Shown here: piece by piece, positions 29,226 through 40,116 of the stretch
How the letters are laid out: the number at the start of each line of letters is the position of its first letter
Position numbering within the stretch: the first letter of the stretch is position 1
Source of the DNA: Roseateles oligotrophus
GTDB lineage: Bacteria > Pseudomonadota > Gammaproteobacteria > Burkholderiales > Burkholderiaceae_C
Length of the DNA stretch: 64,000 nucleotides
Direction of reading: 5' to 3'
NCBI RefSeq assembly: GCF_014204525.1
Contig: NZ_JACHLP010000001.1
Location: forward strand, 124,001-188,000
Notes under the pieces: generated by a model
Told to the model about the DNA's origin: nothing
The model's input: the letters and a program-made list of their open reading frames with translations, nothing else
Databases searched by the model: none
Translations under genes and position numbers: made by a program

Positions 29226-30102
29226 GGCTCGCGCCCTCCTGCTCGGTCTGGCCCAGCGCCTGCATCCAGCTGTAGAGGATGAAGCACAGCAAAAGGATGA
29301 TCAAAAAATAGATCAGCGAGAAGGCCGCCGCCGGCCCCAGATCGAACTGGCCGACCGCCTTCTGCGTCAGGTATTGCGACAAGAAAGTGGTGGCATTGCC
29401 GGGCCCGCCACCGGTCAGCACAAAGGGCTCGGTATAGATCATGAAGCTGTCCATGAAGCGCAGGAGCACCGCAATCATCAGCACGCCGCGCATCTTGGGC
29501 AGTTGGATATAGCGGAACACGGCGAACTTGCTGGCCCCGTCTATGCGTGCAGCCTGGTAGTAAGCATCGGGGATGGAGCGCAGACCCGCATAGCCCAGCA
29601 AGGCCACCAAGGGCGTCCAGTGCCAGACATCCATCACCAGCACGGTGAGCCAGGCGTCCAGGGGATTGCCGGTGTAGTTGTAGTCCACACCCAGGGCCTT
29701 GAGCCCGGCGCCCAGCAGGCCGATATCGCTGCGGCCGAAGATCTGCCAGATCGTGCCCACCACATTCCAGGGGATCAGCAGCGAGAGCGACACCAGCACC
29801 AGGGTGGCCGACGACTTCCAGCCCTGGGCCGGCATGGACAGGGCCAGCGCCACCCCCAGCGGCAGCTCCACCAGCAGCACCGCAAGCGAAAAGCCCAGCT
29901 GCCGCCACAGGGCCGCATGCAGCTCTTCGTCCCGCATCACGGCGGCAAACCACTCGGTACCGACGAACACGCGGCGCTCGGGCGAGATGATGTCCTGCAC
30001 CGAGTAATTGACCACGGTCATCAAGGGCAGGATGGCCGAGAAGGCCACGCAGATGAAGACCGGCAGGACCAGGAACCAGGCTTTTTGATTGACGGGCTTC
30101 AT
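29218..30102 (-). CDS. glpP: Glycerol ABC transporter permease (MalF-like)
   Basis: 294 residues with six TM helices (WFLVLPVFICVAFSAILPLM first). The EAA loop is GLRSIPDAYYQAARIDGASKF, the site that docks on the ATPases. It pairs with GlpQ. The start ATG overlaps the glpT stop (ATGA). Confidence 0.92.
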   Translation of the reverse strand: MKPVNQKAWFLVLPVFICVAFSAILPLMTVVNYSVQDIISPERRVFVGTEWFAAVMRDEELHAALWRQLGFSLAVLLVELPLGVALALSMPAQGWKSSATLVLVSLSLLIPWNVVGTIWQIFGRSDIGLLGAGLKALGVDYNYTGNPLDAWLTVLVMDVWHWTPLVALLGYAGLRSIPDAYYQAARIDGASKFAVFRYIQLPKMRGVLMIAVLLRFMDSFMIYTEPFVLTGGGPGNATTFLSQYLTQKAVGQFDLGPAAAFSLIYFLIILLLCFILYSWMQALGQTEQEGASHA

Positions 30103-31219
30103 GCCAGCACCTCCGGGGCTGTGATGAGCTGCTCATCGGCGCCATAAAAACATGTGTGCTCGCCCAGCAGTTGCAGCCAAACCCGATCGCCCGCGACCGG
30201 CGGCCTGGCCTGGGGCTGCAGGCGCACGCGCAGGGTCTGGCCCGCCAGCTGGGTCGTGATCAGCCAATACGTGCCCACGTCCTGCACCTTGCTGACCTGC
30301 ACCTCCACGCAGCCGGGCTGCTGCGCCGGCCGCAGCTGCACATACTCGGGCCGCACGCCCAGGGTGAACTCGGCCAGCTGAGCCAGGCGCGCCAGCATCG
30401 CCGCGCCGAGCGCACTGCCGGCCAGGCTCAGGCGCTGGCCGCCCAGAATCAGGTCCTGGCCCTGCAGACGCGCGGGCAAAAAGTTCATGCCGGGCGAGCC
30501 GATGAAATGGCCCACAAACATATGCTGGGGCCGTTCGAACAGCGCGTCCGCCGCCCCCATCTGCACCGCGCGGCCCCGACTCATCACCACGATCTGGTCG
30601 GCGAAGGTCAGCGCCTCTACCTGATCATGGGTGACGTAGATCAGGGTCAGGCCAAGCTCGTGGTGGATCTGCTTGAGCTTGCGCCGCAGCTGCCATTTCA
30701 GATGCGGGTCTATGACCGTCAGCGGCTCGTCGAACAGCACGGCCGACACATCCTCCCGCACCAGGCCGCGGCCCAGCGAGATCTTCTGCTTGGCATCGGC
30801 CGTCAGGCCGGCGGCGCGCTGGTCCAGCTGGGCGCTCAGCTCCAGCATCTCGGCGATGCGCCCTACCCGCTGCTGGATGCGGGCCGCGGCCAGGCCGCGG
30901 TTCTTCAAGGGAAAGGCCAGGTTCTCCGCCACCGTCATGGTGTCGTAGATGACCGGGAACTGGAATACCTGGGCGATATTGCGCGCCTGCGGCGAGAGCC
31001 GGGTCACGTCGCGGCCGTCGAAGCTCACCGTGCCCTGGGAGGGCTGGACCAGGCCCGACATGATGTTGAGCATGGTGGTCTTGCCGCAGCCCGAGGGGCC
31101 CAGCAAGGCATAGGCGCCGCCGTCCTCGAAGGCCATCTTCAGCGGCAGCAGCGCATAATCGCTGTCCTGCTGGGGATTGGCCTTGTAAGCGTGGGCCAGA
31201 TCGAGTGTGATGCCAGCCA

Positions 31220-31220
<1 letters not shown>
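30099..31220 (-). CDS. glpT: Glycerol ABC transporter ATPase with degenerate signature motif
   Basis: 373 residues, MalK/UgpC type. Walker A GPSGCGKT at 41-48, Q-loop in VFQFPV, Walker B VLFDEP (D164, E165) and H-loop His198 in YVTHDQ are all intact. The signature is not LSGGQ but LTADA (139-143), followed by KQKISLGRGL. The C-terminal OB/TOBE region has LGVRPEYVQL. Paired with GlpS, its own Walker site would face the normal GlpS signature. It overlaps glpS by one base and glpP by four. Confidence 0.92.
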
Positions 31221-32314
<1,094 letters not shown>

Positions 32315-32326
32315 CGAAATTCCTTG

Positions 32327-33919
32327 TCAGGTTTGATCTGCGAACCAGGCGCTCACCCGCGCCCGCTGGGCCGCGTCGTAATGCAGGCCCAGCTTGGAGC
32401 GGCGCCACAGCACGTCCTCGGCCGACAGCGCCCACTCCTCGCGCTGCAGATAGCGCAGCTCGATCTCGTACAAGCCGGGCGCCACCTCGGCCCCCAGATC
32501 GGCGATCGTCGCCGCCGCGCCCAGCACCCGCGAGATGCGCGCGCCATAGGCTCTGGAGAGGCGCCGCGCCAGCGGCTCGGGCAGATAGGCATAGCGTTTT
32601 TGCACCGCCTGCACCAGGCGCTCGAAATCGGTATCGGGGCGCTGCGGCCGGCCTATCCAGGCGCTCAGCTCGCCACCGGGCAGATAGGCTTTCTCGGTCC
32701 AGGCCGGGCGGGCCGGCTGGCCCAGCATCTCGCCCAGCAGATCGGCCGCATCCTCGGCCAGCTTGCGGAAGGTGGTGATCTTGCCGCCCCACACGCTCAG
32801 CAAGGGCGCGCCCTGGGTATTGCTCTCCAGCGAATAGTCGCGGGTCACGGCCGAAGCGTCGCCGGAGGCATCGTCCAGCAGCGGGCGCACGCCGGCATAG
32901 CTCCAGACCACATCCTCGCGCTCGACCGGTTTCTCGAAATAACGGCTGGCCTGCTCGCACAGATAGGCCACCTCCTGCGCATCGATCTCGGCCTTGGCCC
33001 CGCCCGCGATGGCCGCCTGCGGCAGTTCCACATCGGTGGTGCCGATCAAGGTGTAGTCACGCTCGTAGGGGATGGCGAAGATGATGCGCTTGTCGGGGTT
33101 CTGGAAGATATAGGCGTGGTCGTGCTCGAAGCAGCGCTTGACGATGATGTGGCTGCCCTTGACCAGGCGCAGGCTCTTGGTCGCCAGGGTCTCGCCGCGG
33201 GCGGCCTCAGTGCATTCGCGCAAAAAAGACTCCGCCCAGGGCCCGGCCGCATTCACCAGGGCACGGGCGCGCACGATACGCTCACCCGCCGGGGTCTGGA
33301 TATGGGCCGTCCAGCCCTGGGCATCACGCTTGACGCGGGTGCAGGGGCTGCGGGTCAGGATCTCCGCCCCTTTTGCCTGGGCGTCCAGGGCATTCAGCAG
33401 GACCAGGCGAGCGTCATCCACCCAGCCGTCGGAATAGACAAAGCCGCGCTCATACCTGGCCTTGAGCGGCGCGCCCAGGGGCGAGCGGCGCAGCTGCACG
33501 CTGCTGGAGCCCGGCAAGACCTCGCGGCGGGCCAGATGGTCGTACAAAAATATGCCCATGCGTATCATCCAGGCCGGGCGCATGGCCGCGTCGTGCGGCA
33601 TCACAAAGCGCAGCGGCCACATGATGTGGGGGGCGCTCTTGAGCAGCAGCTCGCGCTCCTGCAAGGCCTTGCGGACCAGGGAGAACTCGTAATACTCCAG
33701 ATAGCGCAGGCCGCCGTGGATCAGCTTGGTCGAGGACGAGGAGGTGTGCGAGGCCAGATCATCCCGCTCGCACAGCAAGACCTTCCAGCCCCGCCCGGCC
33801 AGATCACGCGCGATGCCCGCGCCATTGATGCCACCGCCGACGACGAGCACGTCCAGCCAATCGCCCTGATCTGAATTTCGCTCCGCCGTCACGGCAGCGG
33901 GCTTTTCCCTGGCATTCAC
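32327..33919 (-). CDS. glpD: Glycerol-3-phosphate dehydrogenase, FAD-dependent
   Basis: 530 residues. The N-terminal Rossmann fold is LVVGGGINGAGIARDLAGRG, followed by the FAD-loop SSSSTKLIHGGLRYLEYYEF. A DAAERVL-type C-terminal helical domain is present. It oxidises glycerol-3-phosphate to dihydroxyacetone phosphate and passes electrons to quinone at the inner membrane. A GTG start at 33919 with GGAGA is chosen; an ATG 4 bases on is out of frame. It is the first gene of the minus-strand operon and divergent from glpR, glpK. Confidence 0.95.
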   Translation of the reverse strand: MNAREKPAAVTAERNSDQGDWLDVLVVGGGINGAGIARDLAGRGWKVLLCERDDLASHTSSSSTKLIHGGLRYLEYYEFSLVRKALQERELLLKSAPHIMWPLRFVMPHDAAMRPAWMIRMGIFLYDHLARREVLPGSSSVQLRRSPLGAPLKARYERGFVYSDGWVDDARLVLLNALDAQAKGAEILTRSPCTRVKRDAQGWTAHIQTPAGERIVRARALVNAAGPWAESFLRECTEAARGETLATKSLRLVKGSHIIVKRCFEHDHAYIFQNPDKRIIFAIPYERDYTLIGTTDVELPQAAIAGGAKAEIDAQEVAYLCEQASRYFEKPVEREDVVWSYAGVRPLLDDASGDASAVTRDYSLESNTQGAPLLSVWGGKITTFRKLAEDAADLLGEMLGQPARPAWTEKAYLPGGELSAWIGRPQRPDTDFERLVQAVQKRYAYLPEPLARRLSRAYGARISRVLGAAATIADLGAEVAPGLYEIELRYLQREEWALSAEDVLWRRSKLGLHYDAAQRARVSAWFADQT

Positions 33920-34112
33920 AAACAGTCTCCAAGATCGAAAGATTCGTTATTCTGTCTTTCTTTTTCGTTTTTAACGCGTTTCCGTGCGAATCAACACAGG
34001 GTTAACCAGATTTCTCATTCGATTTGATTCCAATTAGGCTGGGACACGACGCGAATTGGCGCGTTTCAGGCTCATCCGAAGCACCTGCGAGCCGCCCTCT
34101 ACACTTGGCACC
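33920..34112. promoter_or_regulatory. Divergent glpD/glpR promoter region with GlpR-like sites
   Basis: This 193-base AT-rich spacer contains CGAAAGATTCG (palindrome CGAA-AGA-TTCG) at about 33935-33945, then a pyrimidine run with TTTCTTTTTCGTTTTTAACG. The TTCG and CGAA half-sites resemble DeoR/GlpR-type operators. Promoters for glpD (minus) and glpR (plus) are expected here. Exact -35 and -10 boxes cannot be placed with confidence. Confidence 0.5.
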
Positions 34113-34877
34113 ATGGTTCCCAATCTCCGTCAAACAGAGCTGCTCGCCGAAGTGCGCGCGCGCGGCTCGATCAGCGTCGAAGCCCTGGCCGAAAAATTCG
34201 GCGTCACCCTGCAAACGGTGCGCCGCGATGTGCAGCGCATGGCCGAGGCCGGCCTGGTCGCCCGCTTCCACGGCGGCGTGCGCGTCCCCGCCAGCACCAC
34301 CGAAAACATCGCCTACCGCCAACGCCAGGCCTTGCACGCCGAGGGCAAGGCACGCATCGCCCGCGCCATCGCCCAGCGCATCCCGGCCGGCTGCTCGCTG
34401 ATCCTGAATCTGGGCACGACCACCGAGGCCGTGGCCCGCGAACTGCTCAAGCACCAGGGCCTGCGCGTCATCACCAACAATCTGAATGTGGCCATGATCC
34501 TGGCCGACAACCCGGACTGCGAGCTGGTGATGGTGGGCGGCGTGGTGCGCTCGCGCGACCGCGGCGTCATCGGCGAGGCGGCGGTGGACTTCATCCGCCA
34601 GTTCAAGGTCGACATCGGCCTGGTCGGCATCTCCGGCATCGAGGAAGACGGCTCGCTGCGCGACTTCGACTACCGCGAGGTGATGGTGGCCCGCACCATC
34701 ATCGAACACTCGCGCGAGGTCTGGGTCGCCAGCGACCACAGCAAATTCAAACGCCCCGCCATGGCCGAGGTGGCTCGCCTGGCCCAGATCGACGCCTTGT
34801 TCACCGACGCCCAGCCGCCCGAGCCCTTCCCCAGCCTGATGCGGGACGCGGGCGTGGAGCTGGTGGTGGCGGACTGA
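34113..34877 (+). CDS. glpR: DeoR-family repressor GlpR
   Basis: 254 residues from the ATG at 34113 (MVPNLRQTELLAEVRARGSI). The DeoR helix-turn-helix is SVEALAEKFGVTLQTVRRDVQRMAEAG. The sugar-phosphate sensor domain has NLGTTTEAVARELL, the DIGLVGISGIEEDGSLRDFD loop and a C-terminal FKRPAMAEVA. It presumably senses glycerol-3-phosphate and controls the divergent glpD-glpSTPQUV operon and glpK 32 bp downstream. Confidence 0.92.
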   Translation: MVPNLRQTELLAEVRARGSISVEALAEKFGVTLQTVRRDVQRMAEAGLVARFHGGVRVPASTTENIAYRQRQALHAEGKARIARAIAQRIPAGCSLILNLGTTTEAVARELLKHQGLRVITNNLNVAMILADNPDCELVMVGGVVRSRDRGVIGEAAVDFIRQFKVDIGLVGISGIEEDGSLRDFDYREVMVARTIIEHSREVWVASDHSKFKRPAMAEVARLAQIDALFTDAQPPEPFPSLMRDAGVELVVAD

Positions 34878-34909
34878 CACCAGCAAGCTAACGAAAATTA
34901 CCGACGGCC

Positions 34910-36403
<1,494 letters not shown>

Positions 36404-36412
36404 ATCAGCGGA

Positions 36413-36679
36413 TCAACGGTAGAAGGCTTCGACCCGGCCCTTGAGCTTGAGCATCAGGGGCTGACCCTTGCGGTCCACGGTCTTGCCGGCGCGGAACTTG
36501 ATCCAGCCTTCGCTGATGCAGTATTCCTCGACGTCGGAGCGCTCCTTGTCGTTGAAACGGATGCCGATCTCGTGCTCGAACACGGCCGCATCATGGTGCG
36601 GGCTGCGCGGATCGACCGACAGATGGTCGGGAATGGGCGGACGGGAATCGCTTGGGGTGGAGGCTTGGTTTTCGCTCAT
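36413..36679 (-). CDS. DUF3297-family protein
   Basis: 88 residues with the family pattern PIPDHLSVDPRSPHHDAAVF, GIRFNDKERSDVEEYCISEG and the C-terminal KTVDRKGQPLMLKLKGRVEAFY. A small soluble protein of unknown function, convergent with glpK (9 bp apart). Confidence 0.88.
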   Translation of the reverse strand: MSENQASTPSDSRPPIPDHLSVDPRSPHHDAAVFEHEIGIRFNDKERSDVEEYCISEGWIKFRAGKTVDRKGQPLMLKLKGRVEAFYR

Positions 36680-36810
36680 AGTTCTGGCTTCTCTGTTCGT
36701 TCTGCCTGGCTGCTTGGCGCAGGCGCTTTGAATTGCAGCGCCGATTTTCGCGGATTTGCGAGCCCAGCCGGCCGGCCAGGCAAAACTCTGTTTGAAAAGC
36801 CGCCAGGGCC

Positions 36811-36846
36811 AGGAGTCTGTCGGGCTTGGGTCGCCGACAGACTCCT
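36811..36846. other. Perfect 13-bp hairpin before the DGPF gene
   Basis: AGGAGTCTGTCGG and CCGACAGACTCCT flank a 10-base loop. It sits 40 bp before the DGPF/YCII start. It has no T-tract. The TGTCGG half could be part of an ECF-type -35 site or the whole may be a repeat or operator. The rest of the 206-base gap shows no gene. Confidence 0.6.
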
Positions 36847-36885
36847 AAACTAGGCGCAGACCCAAAACCAGACAGAGGGGAGATC

Positions 36886-37260
36886 ATGTCCTACGCCTTG
36901 CTGATCATCGAAGACCCGGCCCAACGCAGTGAGCGCAGCCGCGCCGAGGGTGAAGCCTTGTACGCCCAGATGGCGGCCTTTGGCGCCGCCCTGCATGACA
37001 AGCGGCAGTTGAAGGCCGCCGAGTCGCTGGGCTCGCACCAGGGCGCCCAGCGCGTGCGCAGCGGCCCGCAGGGCCGTATGCAAATCACCGACGGCCCTTT
37101 TGCCGAGGCCAAGGAAATGATTGGCGGCTTTTTCCTGCTGCAAAACGTCAGCCACGCCGAAGCCCTGGAGATCGCCCAACGCTGCCCGGCCGCCCAATGG
37201 GCCACGGTGGAACTGCGCCGCCTGGCCCCCTGCTTTGACGGCAGCGAGGGCCAGGCCTGA
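36886..37260 (+). CDS. DGPF/YCII-domain protein
   Basis: 124 residues from the ATG at 36886 (MSYALLIIED), with AGAGGGGAG upstream. It carries ITDGPFAEAKEMIGGFF at about 72-88, the DGPF motif of the YCII-related family. Such genes lie next to ECF42-type sigma factors in many bacteria and can be their targets. The function of the domain is not established. The ECF42-type gene lies 1 kb downstream on the same strand, separated by DUF4287 and VOC genes. Confidence 0.88.
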   Translation: MSYALLIIEDPAQRSERSRAEGEALYAQMAAFGAALHDKRQLKAAESLGSHQGAQRVRSGPQGRMQITDGPFAEAKEMIGGFFLLQNVSHAEALEIAQRCPAAQWATVELRRLAPCFDGSEGQA

Positions 37261-37430
37261 GAAAGGGTATTCCTACCCAAAGCCGGGTTTCCGGTCGAAA
37301 TCGCTCCACCTGCTTCGTCGTTCCTCATGAAGCGCGGGAGGATTGTTTGACTCACCCGCTTGCAGACCCTGCGGCCCAGCCGCAGCCTTGCTTCATTCCA
37401 CCGCAGCGCCTGTTCGGAGCCCTCATCACC

Positions 37431-37661
37431 ATGTCTTTCCAAGCCTATCTCGACACCATTCAAAGCAAGACCGGCAAAAGCCCGGCGGACTTCAAGGCCC
37501 TGGCCAAGGCCAAGGGCTGGATGACGGGGCCGACCCTCAGCGCCGAGATCAAAGCCACCCAGATCGTCGACTGGATCAAGCAGGACTTTGCCCTGGGCCA
37601 TGGTCACGCCATGGCGATTTACGCCCTGCTCAAGGGGCTCAAGAAGGAAGGTCAGGCCTGA
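37431..37661 (+). CDS. DUF4287-family protein
   Basis: 76 residues from the ATG at 37431: MSFQAYLDTIQSKTGKSPAD, KGWMTGPTLSAEIKATQIVDW, and GHGHAMAIYALLKGL. It matches the DUF4287 pattern of a small all-helical protein. An in-frame TTG at 37347 has a strong GGAGGA before it and would add 28 residues that are not family-like; either start is possible. The stop TGA is the first flank of element copy 3. Confidence 0.8.
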   Translation: MSFQAYLDTIQSKTGKSPADFKALAKAKGWMTGPTLSAEIKATQIVDWIKQDFALGHGHAMAIYALLKGLKKEGQA

Positions 37662-37804
37662 GAGGGTGAGAACTTTTTACTGCGCGGCCGCCATGCGTCG
37701 TTGGACGGTGCTCGGAATCCTCACGTACAGGGAGTACGTTCCGGTTCCTGCGCTCCGTCCGCCTAGCCTGACGACCGCTCGCTACAAAAGTTCTCACCCT
37801 CTGA
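37659..37804 (+). mobile_element. 140-bp stop-codon-linked inverted-repeat element, copy 3 (after DUF4287 gene)
   Basis: The core is 37662-37801, 140 bp, in the opposite chromosomal direction to copies 1 and 2 but in the same direction relative to its gene. It begins in the TGA stop of the DUF4287 gene and is followed by a second TGA. Ends are GAGGGTGAGAACTTTT and AAAAGTTCTCACCCTC. It lies between DUF4287 and the VOC-ECF pair. Confidence 0.9.
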
Positions 37805-37809
37805 GCGCT

Positions 37810-37832
37810 TGTCGGCCCGCAGGCGCCGCGAC
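37810..37832 (+). promoter_or_regulatory. Possible ECF42-type promoter before the VOC-sigma pair
   Basis: TGTCGG at 37810-37815 and CGAC at 37829-37832, 13 bases apart, 32 bp before the VOC start. ECF42 promoters in Streptomyces have a TGTCGA-like -35; the spacing here is shorter than usual, so this is tentative. Confidence 0.25.
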
Positions 37833-37863
37833 CACCACCCCATAGCCACAGAAAGAACCCAGC

Positions 37864-38274
37864 ATGCTTCGCCAAATTTTCGTCAACCTGCCCATCAAGA
37901 ATATGGCGCGCTCACGGGCCTTTTTCCAAGCCCTGGGCCTGCACTTCAACCCGCAGTTCAGCAACGAGCAAGGTGCCTGCCTGCAGATCGCCGACAACAT
38001 CTACGCCATGCTGCTGGTGGAGCCTTTTTTCCAGAGCTTCACCAAGCTGCCCATCTCGGATGCCCACAAAAGCACCCAGCTGCTGATCGCCCTGAGTTGC
38101 GACAGCCGGGCCGAGGTCGACGAGCTGGTACGCAAGGCCCTGGGCGCGGGCGGCACGACGCCAAACGAGCCGCGCGATATGGGCTTTATGTACCAGCACG
38201 GTTTCGCCGATCCGGACGGCCACCAGTGGGAGGTGTTCTGGATGGACGAGAAGGCCGCCCCGGCCCAGGTTTGA
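37864..38274 (+). CDS. VOC-family (glyoxalase/bleomycin resistance fold) protein
   Basis: 136 residues: LRQIFVNLPIKNMARSRAFFQALGL start, AMLLVEPFFQSF middle, and a C-terminal GFADPDGHQWEVFWMDE where the metal-ligand Glu is expected. A metal-dependent lyase or binding protein; the substrate is unknown. Its TGA overlaps the TTG start of the sigma factor (TTGA at 38271-38274). Confidence 0.88.
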   Translation: MLRQIFVNLPIKNMARSRAFFQALGLHFNPQFSNEQGACLQIADNIYAMLLVEPFFQSFTKLPISDAHKSTQLLIALSCDSRAEVDELVRKALGAGGTTPNEPRDMGFMYQHGFADPDGHQWEVFWMDEKAAPAQV

Positions 38275-39563
38275 GCGCCTTGCCCGCCGATCTGTACCAG
38301 GCCATTGCCACCCTCTGGCGGCAGGAATCGCCCAAGCTGGTGGCCACCCTCAGCCGCCTGCTGCGCGACCTGGACCTGGCCGAGGACCTTGCCCAGGAGG
38401 CCTTGCTGGCCGCCCTGGAGCATTGGCCCTCGCAAGGCCTGCCCGACAAGCCCGGCGCCTGGCTGATGAGCACGGCCAAGAACCGCGCTTTCGACCAGCT
38501 GCGCCACCGCAAGATGGCGCAGCTGCGCCAGGAAGAACTGGCTCAGGACCTATTGGCACTGGAGCAGCATAGGGCGCCCGATTTTCTGGAGGCGCTGGAC
38601 CGCGCGCGCCAGGACGAGGTGGGTGACGATATGCTGCGCCTGATCTTCGTCGCCTGCCATCCCGAGCTGGCAGCCGAGAGCCGGGTGGCGTTAACGCTCA
38701 AACTGCTGGGCGGCCTGACGACGCAGGAGATCGCCCGCGCCTACCTGCTGCCCGAGGCCACCATGGCCCAACGCATCGTGCGCGCCAAGCGCCGCATCAA
38801 GGAGGCCGAGCTGCCCTTCGACTTGCCACGCGGCCCGGCTTTGCAGCAGCGCCTGGCCTCGGTGCTGGAGGTGATCTACCTGATCTTCAACGAAGGCTAT
38901 GCCGCCAGCAGCGGCGCCGACTCGACCCGCCCCGCGCTATGCCGGGAGGCCTTGCGCCTGGGCCGCCTGCTGAGCCAAATCCAGCCCCAGTCCGCCGAGG
39001 CCCAGGGCCTGCTGGCCTTGATGGCCTTGCAAGCCTCGCGGCTGCCGGCACGCAGCGATGCGCAGGGCCGCCCGGTGCTGCTGGAAGCACAAGATCGCAG
39101 CCTGTGGGACCAGGGCCTGATCGAGCAAGGCCTGCGGGCGCTGGCACTGGCGGCGCAGCGCGAGGCCGAGCTGGGCCCTTACGGACTGCAGGCCGCCATC
39201 GCCGCCTGCCACGCCCGCGCGCCCAGCACGGATCAGACCGATTGGGCCAGAGTCGATGCGCTCTACCTGGCACTCTACCGCCTGCGCCCCTCGCCCGTCA
39301 TCGCCCTCAACCGGGTGGTCGCCCACGCCATGCACCAGGGCCCGGCCGCGGGCCTGCAGCTGCTGGCGCCCCTGCTGCAAGACCCCGCCCTGCAAAACTA
39401 CCCCTGGCTGCCCGCCGTGCAGGGCGATTTGCTGGAGAAGCTGGGGCAGGCCGAACAGGCCGGCCGGGCTTTTGAAACCGCCGCCGCCCTGAGCGGCAAT
39501 GCGCAGGACCGCCTGCAGATGCTGACGCGGGCGCAGAGGCTGAAGGCGCAGACCGGCGCTTGA
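38271..39563 (+). CDS. ECF42-type RNA polymerase sigma factor with C-terminal repeat extension
   Basis: 430 residues from the TTG at 38271; a TTG at 38280 is an alternative. Sigma region 2 is DLAEDLAQEALLAALEHWP with GAWLMSTAKNRAFDQLRHRK; region 4 is LGGLTTQEIARAYLLPEATMAQRI. The remaining 230 residues form a helical, TPR-like extension (VLEVIYLIFNEGYAASSG, and YPWLPAVQGDLLEKLGQAEQAGRAFE). Length, extension and a nearby DGPF gene match group ECF42. There is no anti-sigma gene; the extension probably regulates activity. Confidence 0.85.
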   Translation: MSALPADLYQAIATLWRQESPKLVATLSRLLRDLDLAEDLAQEALLAALEHWPSQGLPDKPGAWLMSTAKNRAFDQLRHRKMAQLRQEELAQDLLALEQHRAPDFLEALDRARQDEVGDDMLRLIFVACHPELAAESRVALTLKLLGGLTTQEIARAYLLPEATMAQRIVRAKRRIKEAELPFDLPRGPALQQRLASVLEVIYLIFNEGYAASSGADSTRPALCREALRLGRLLSQIQPQSAEAQGLLALMALQASRLPARSDAQGRPVLLEAQDRSLWDQGLIEQGLRALALAAQREAELGPYGLQAAIAACHARAPSTDQTDWARVDALYLALYRLRPSPVIALNRVVAHAMHQGPAAGLQLLAPLLQDPALQNYPWLPAVQGDLLEKLGQAEQAGRAFETAAALSGNAQDRLQMLTRAQRLKAQTGA

Positions 39564-39582
39564 TCGGGCACCGGAGGCAGCG

Positions 39583-39623
39583 AAAAAGGAAAAGCCCGCA
39601 AAGTCTCTCGACCTTGCGGGCTT
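39583..39623 (-). terminator. Rho-independent terminator of the tRNA-Val cluster
   Basis: AAGCCCGCAA and TTGCGGGCTT pair perfectly around a 12-base loop. On the minus strand the stem runs into TTTTCCTTTTT. It lies 5 bp after the last tRNA gene and also ends any reading from the sigma gene side only weakly. Confidence 0.85.
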
Positions 39624-39627
39624 GTTC

Positions 39628-39702
39628 TGGTGGGCGGTGCAGGGTTCGAACCTGCGACCCCTGCCGTGTGAAGGCAGTGCTCTACCGCTGAGCTAACCGC
39701 CC
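39628..39702 (-). tRNA. tRNA-Val (anticodon CAC), copy 3 of transcription order
   Basis: 75 nt with encoded CCA. Acceptor GGGCGGT pairs with ACCGCCC; anticodon stem CTGCC/GGCAG with loop TTCACAC gives anticodon CAC (codon GUG); T-arm GCAGGTTCGAACCTGC. It differs from the other two copies by one base in the D arm (GCGG instead of GTGG). Confidence 0.97.
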
Positions 39703-39782
39703 GGTATCGGGTACCGGGTTTGATAAAACCTCGTGATGCCTGGGCCCGATGCGATTGCCGGGCTCATCATCATCAAAACAAC

Positions 39783-39857
39783 TGGTGGGCGGTGCAGGGT
39801 TCGAACCTGCGACCCCTGCCGTGTGAAGGCAGTGCTCTACCACTGAGCTAACCGCCC
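39783..39857 (-). tRNA. tRNA-Val (anticodon CAC), middle copy
   Basis: 75 nt, CCA encoded, same cloverleaf as its neighbours: acceptor GGGCGGT, anticodon loop TTCACAC, T-loop TTCGAAC. Spacers of 80 and 91 bases on its two sides hold no other RNA gene. Confidence 0.97.
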
Positions 39858-39948
39858 GGTTGATCGTGCCGGGAATTTTCAAACTTCTGACCGCAGCCTG
39901 GCTGAAGATGGCGCTCGATACGATTGCCGAGTTCATCGTCAAAAAGAC

Positions 39949-40023
39949 TGGTGGGCGGTGCAGGGTTCGAACCTGCGACCCCTGCCGTGTGAAGGCAGTG
40001 CTCTACCACTGAGCTAACCGCCC
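39949..40023 (-). tRNA. tRNA-Val (anticodon CAC), first copy
   Basis: 75 nt, CCA encoded, identical to the middle copy. It is nearest the predicted promoter, so transcription runs from here through three tandem copies to the terminator at 39583. Confidence 0.97.
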
Positions 40024-40081
40024 GGTCTGGTCACATTTGCTCAATCTGCTTTCGCAAATCTCGCTAACCGGGAAGCCCACG

Positions 40082-40112
40082 ATTATGCCATGCTTTTCCT
40101 GGGCCAAAGCAA
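40082..40112 (-). promoter_or_regulatory. Candidate sigma-70 promoter of the tRNA-Val cluster
   Basis: On the minus strand: TTGCTT (-35), 19 bases, then CATAAT (-10) preceded by TGG, an extended -10. It would start transcription about 50 bases before the first tRNA. The spacing is longer than optimal. Confidence 0.45.
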
Positions 40113-40116
40113 AACC

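Noticed and set aside
39628-40023. CRISPR-like regular spacing of repeats
   Set aside because: The three repeats are 75-nt tRNA genes, not short direct repeats; no CRISPR array was found elsewhere.
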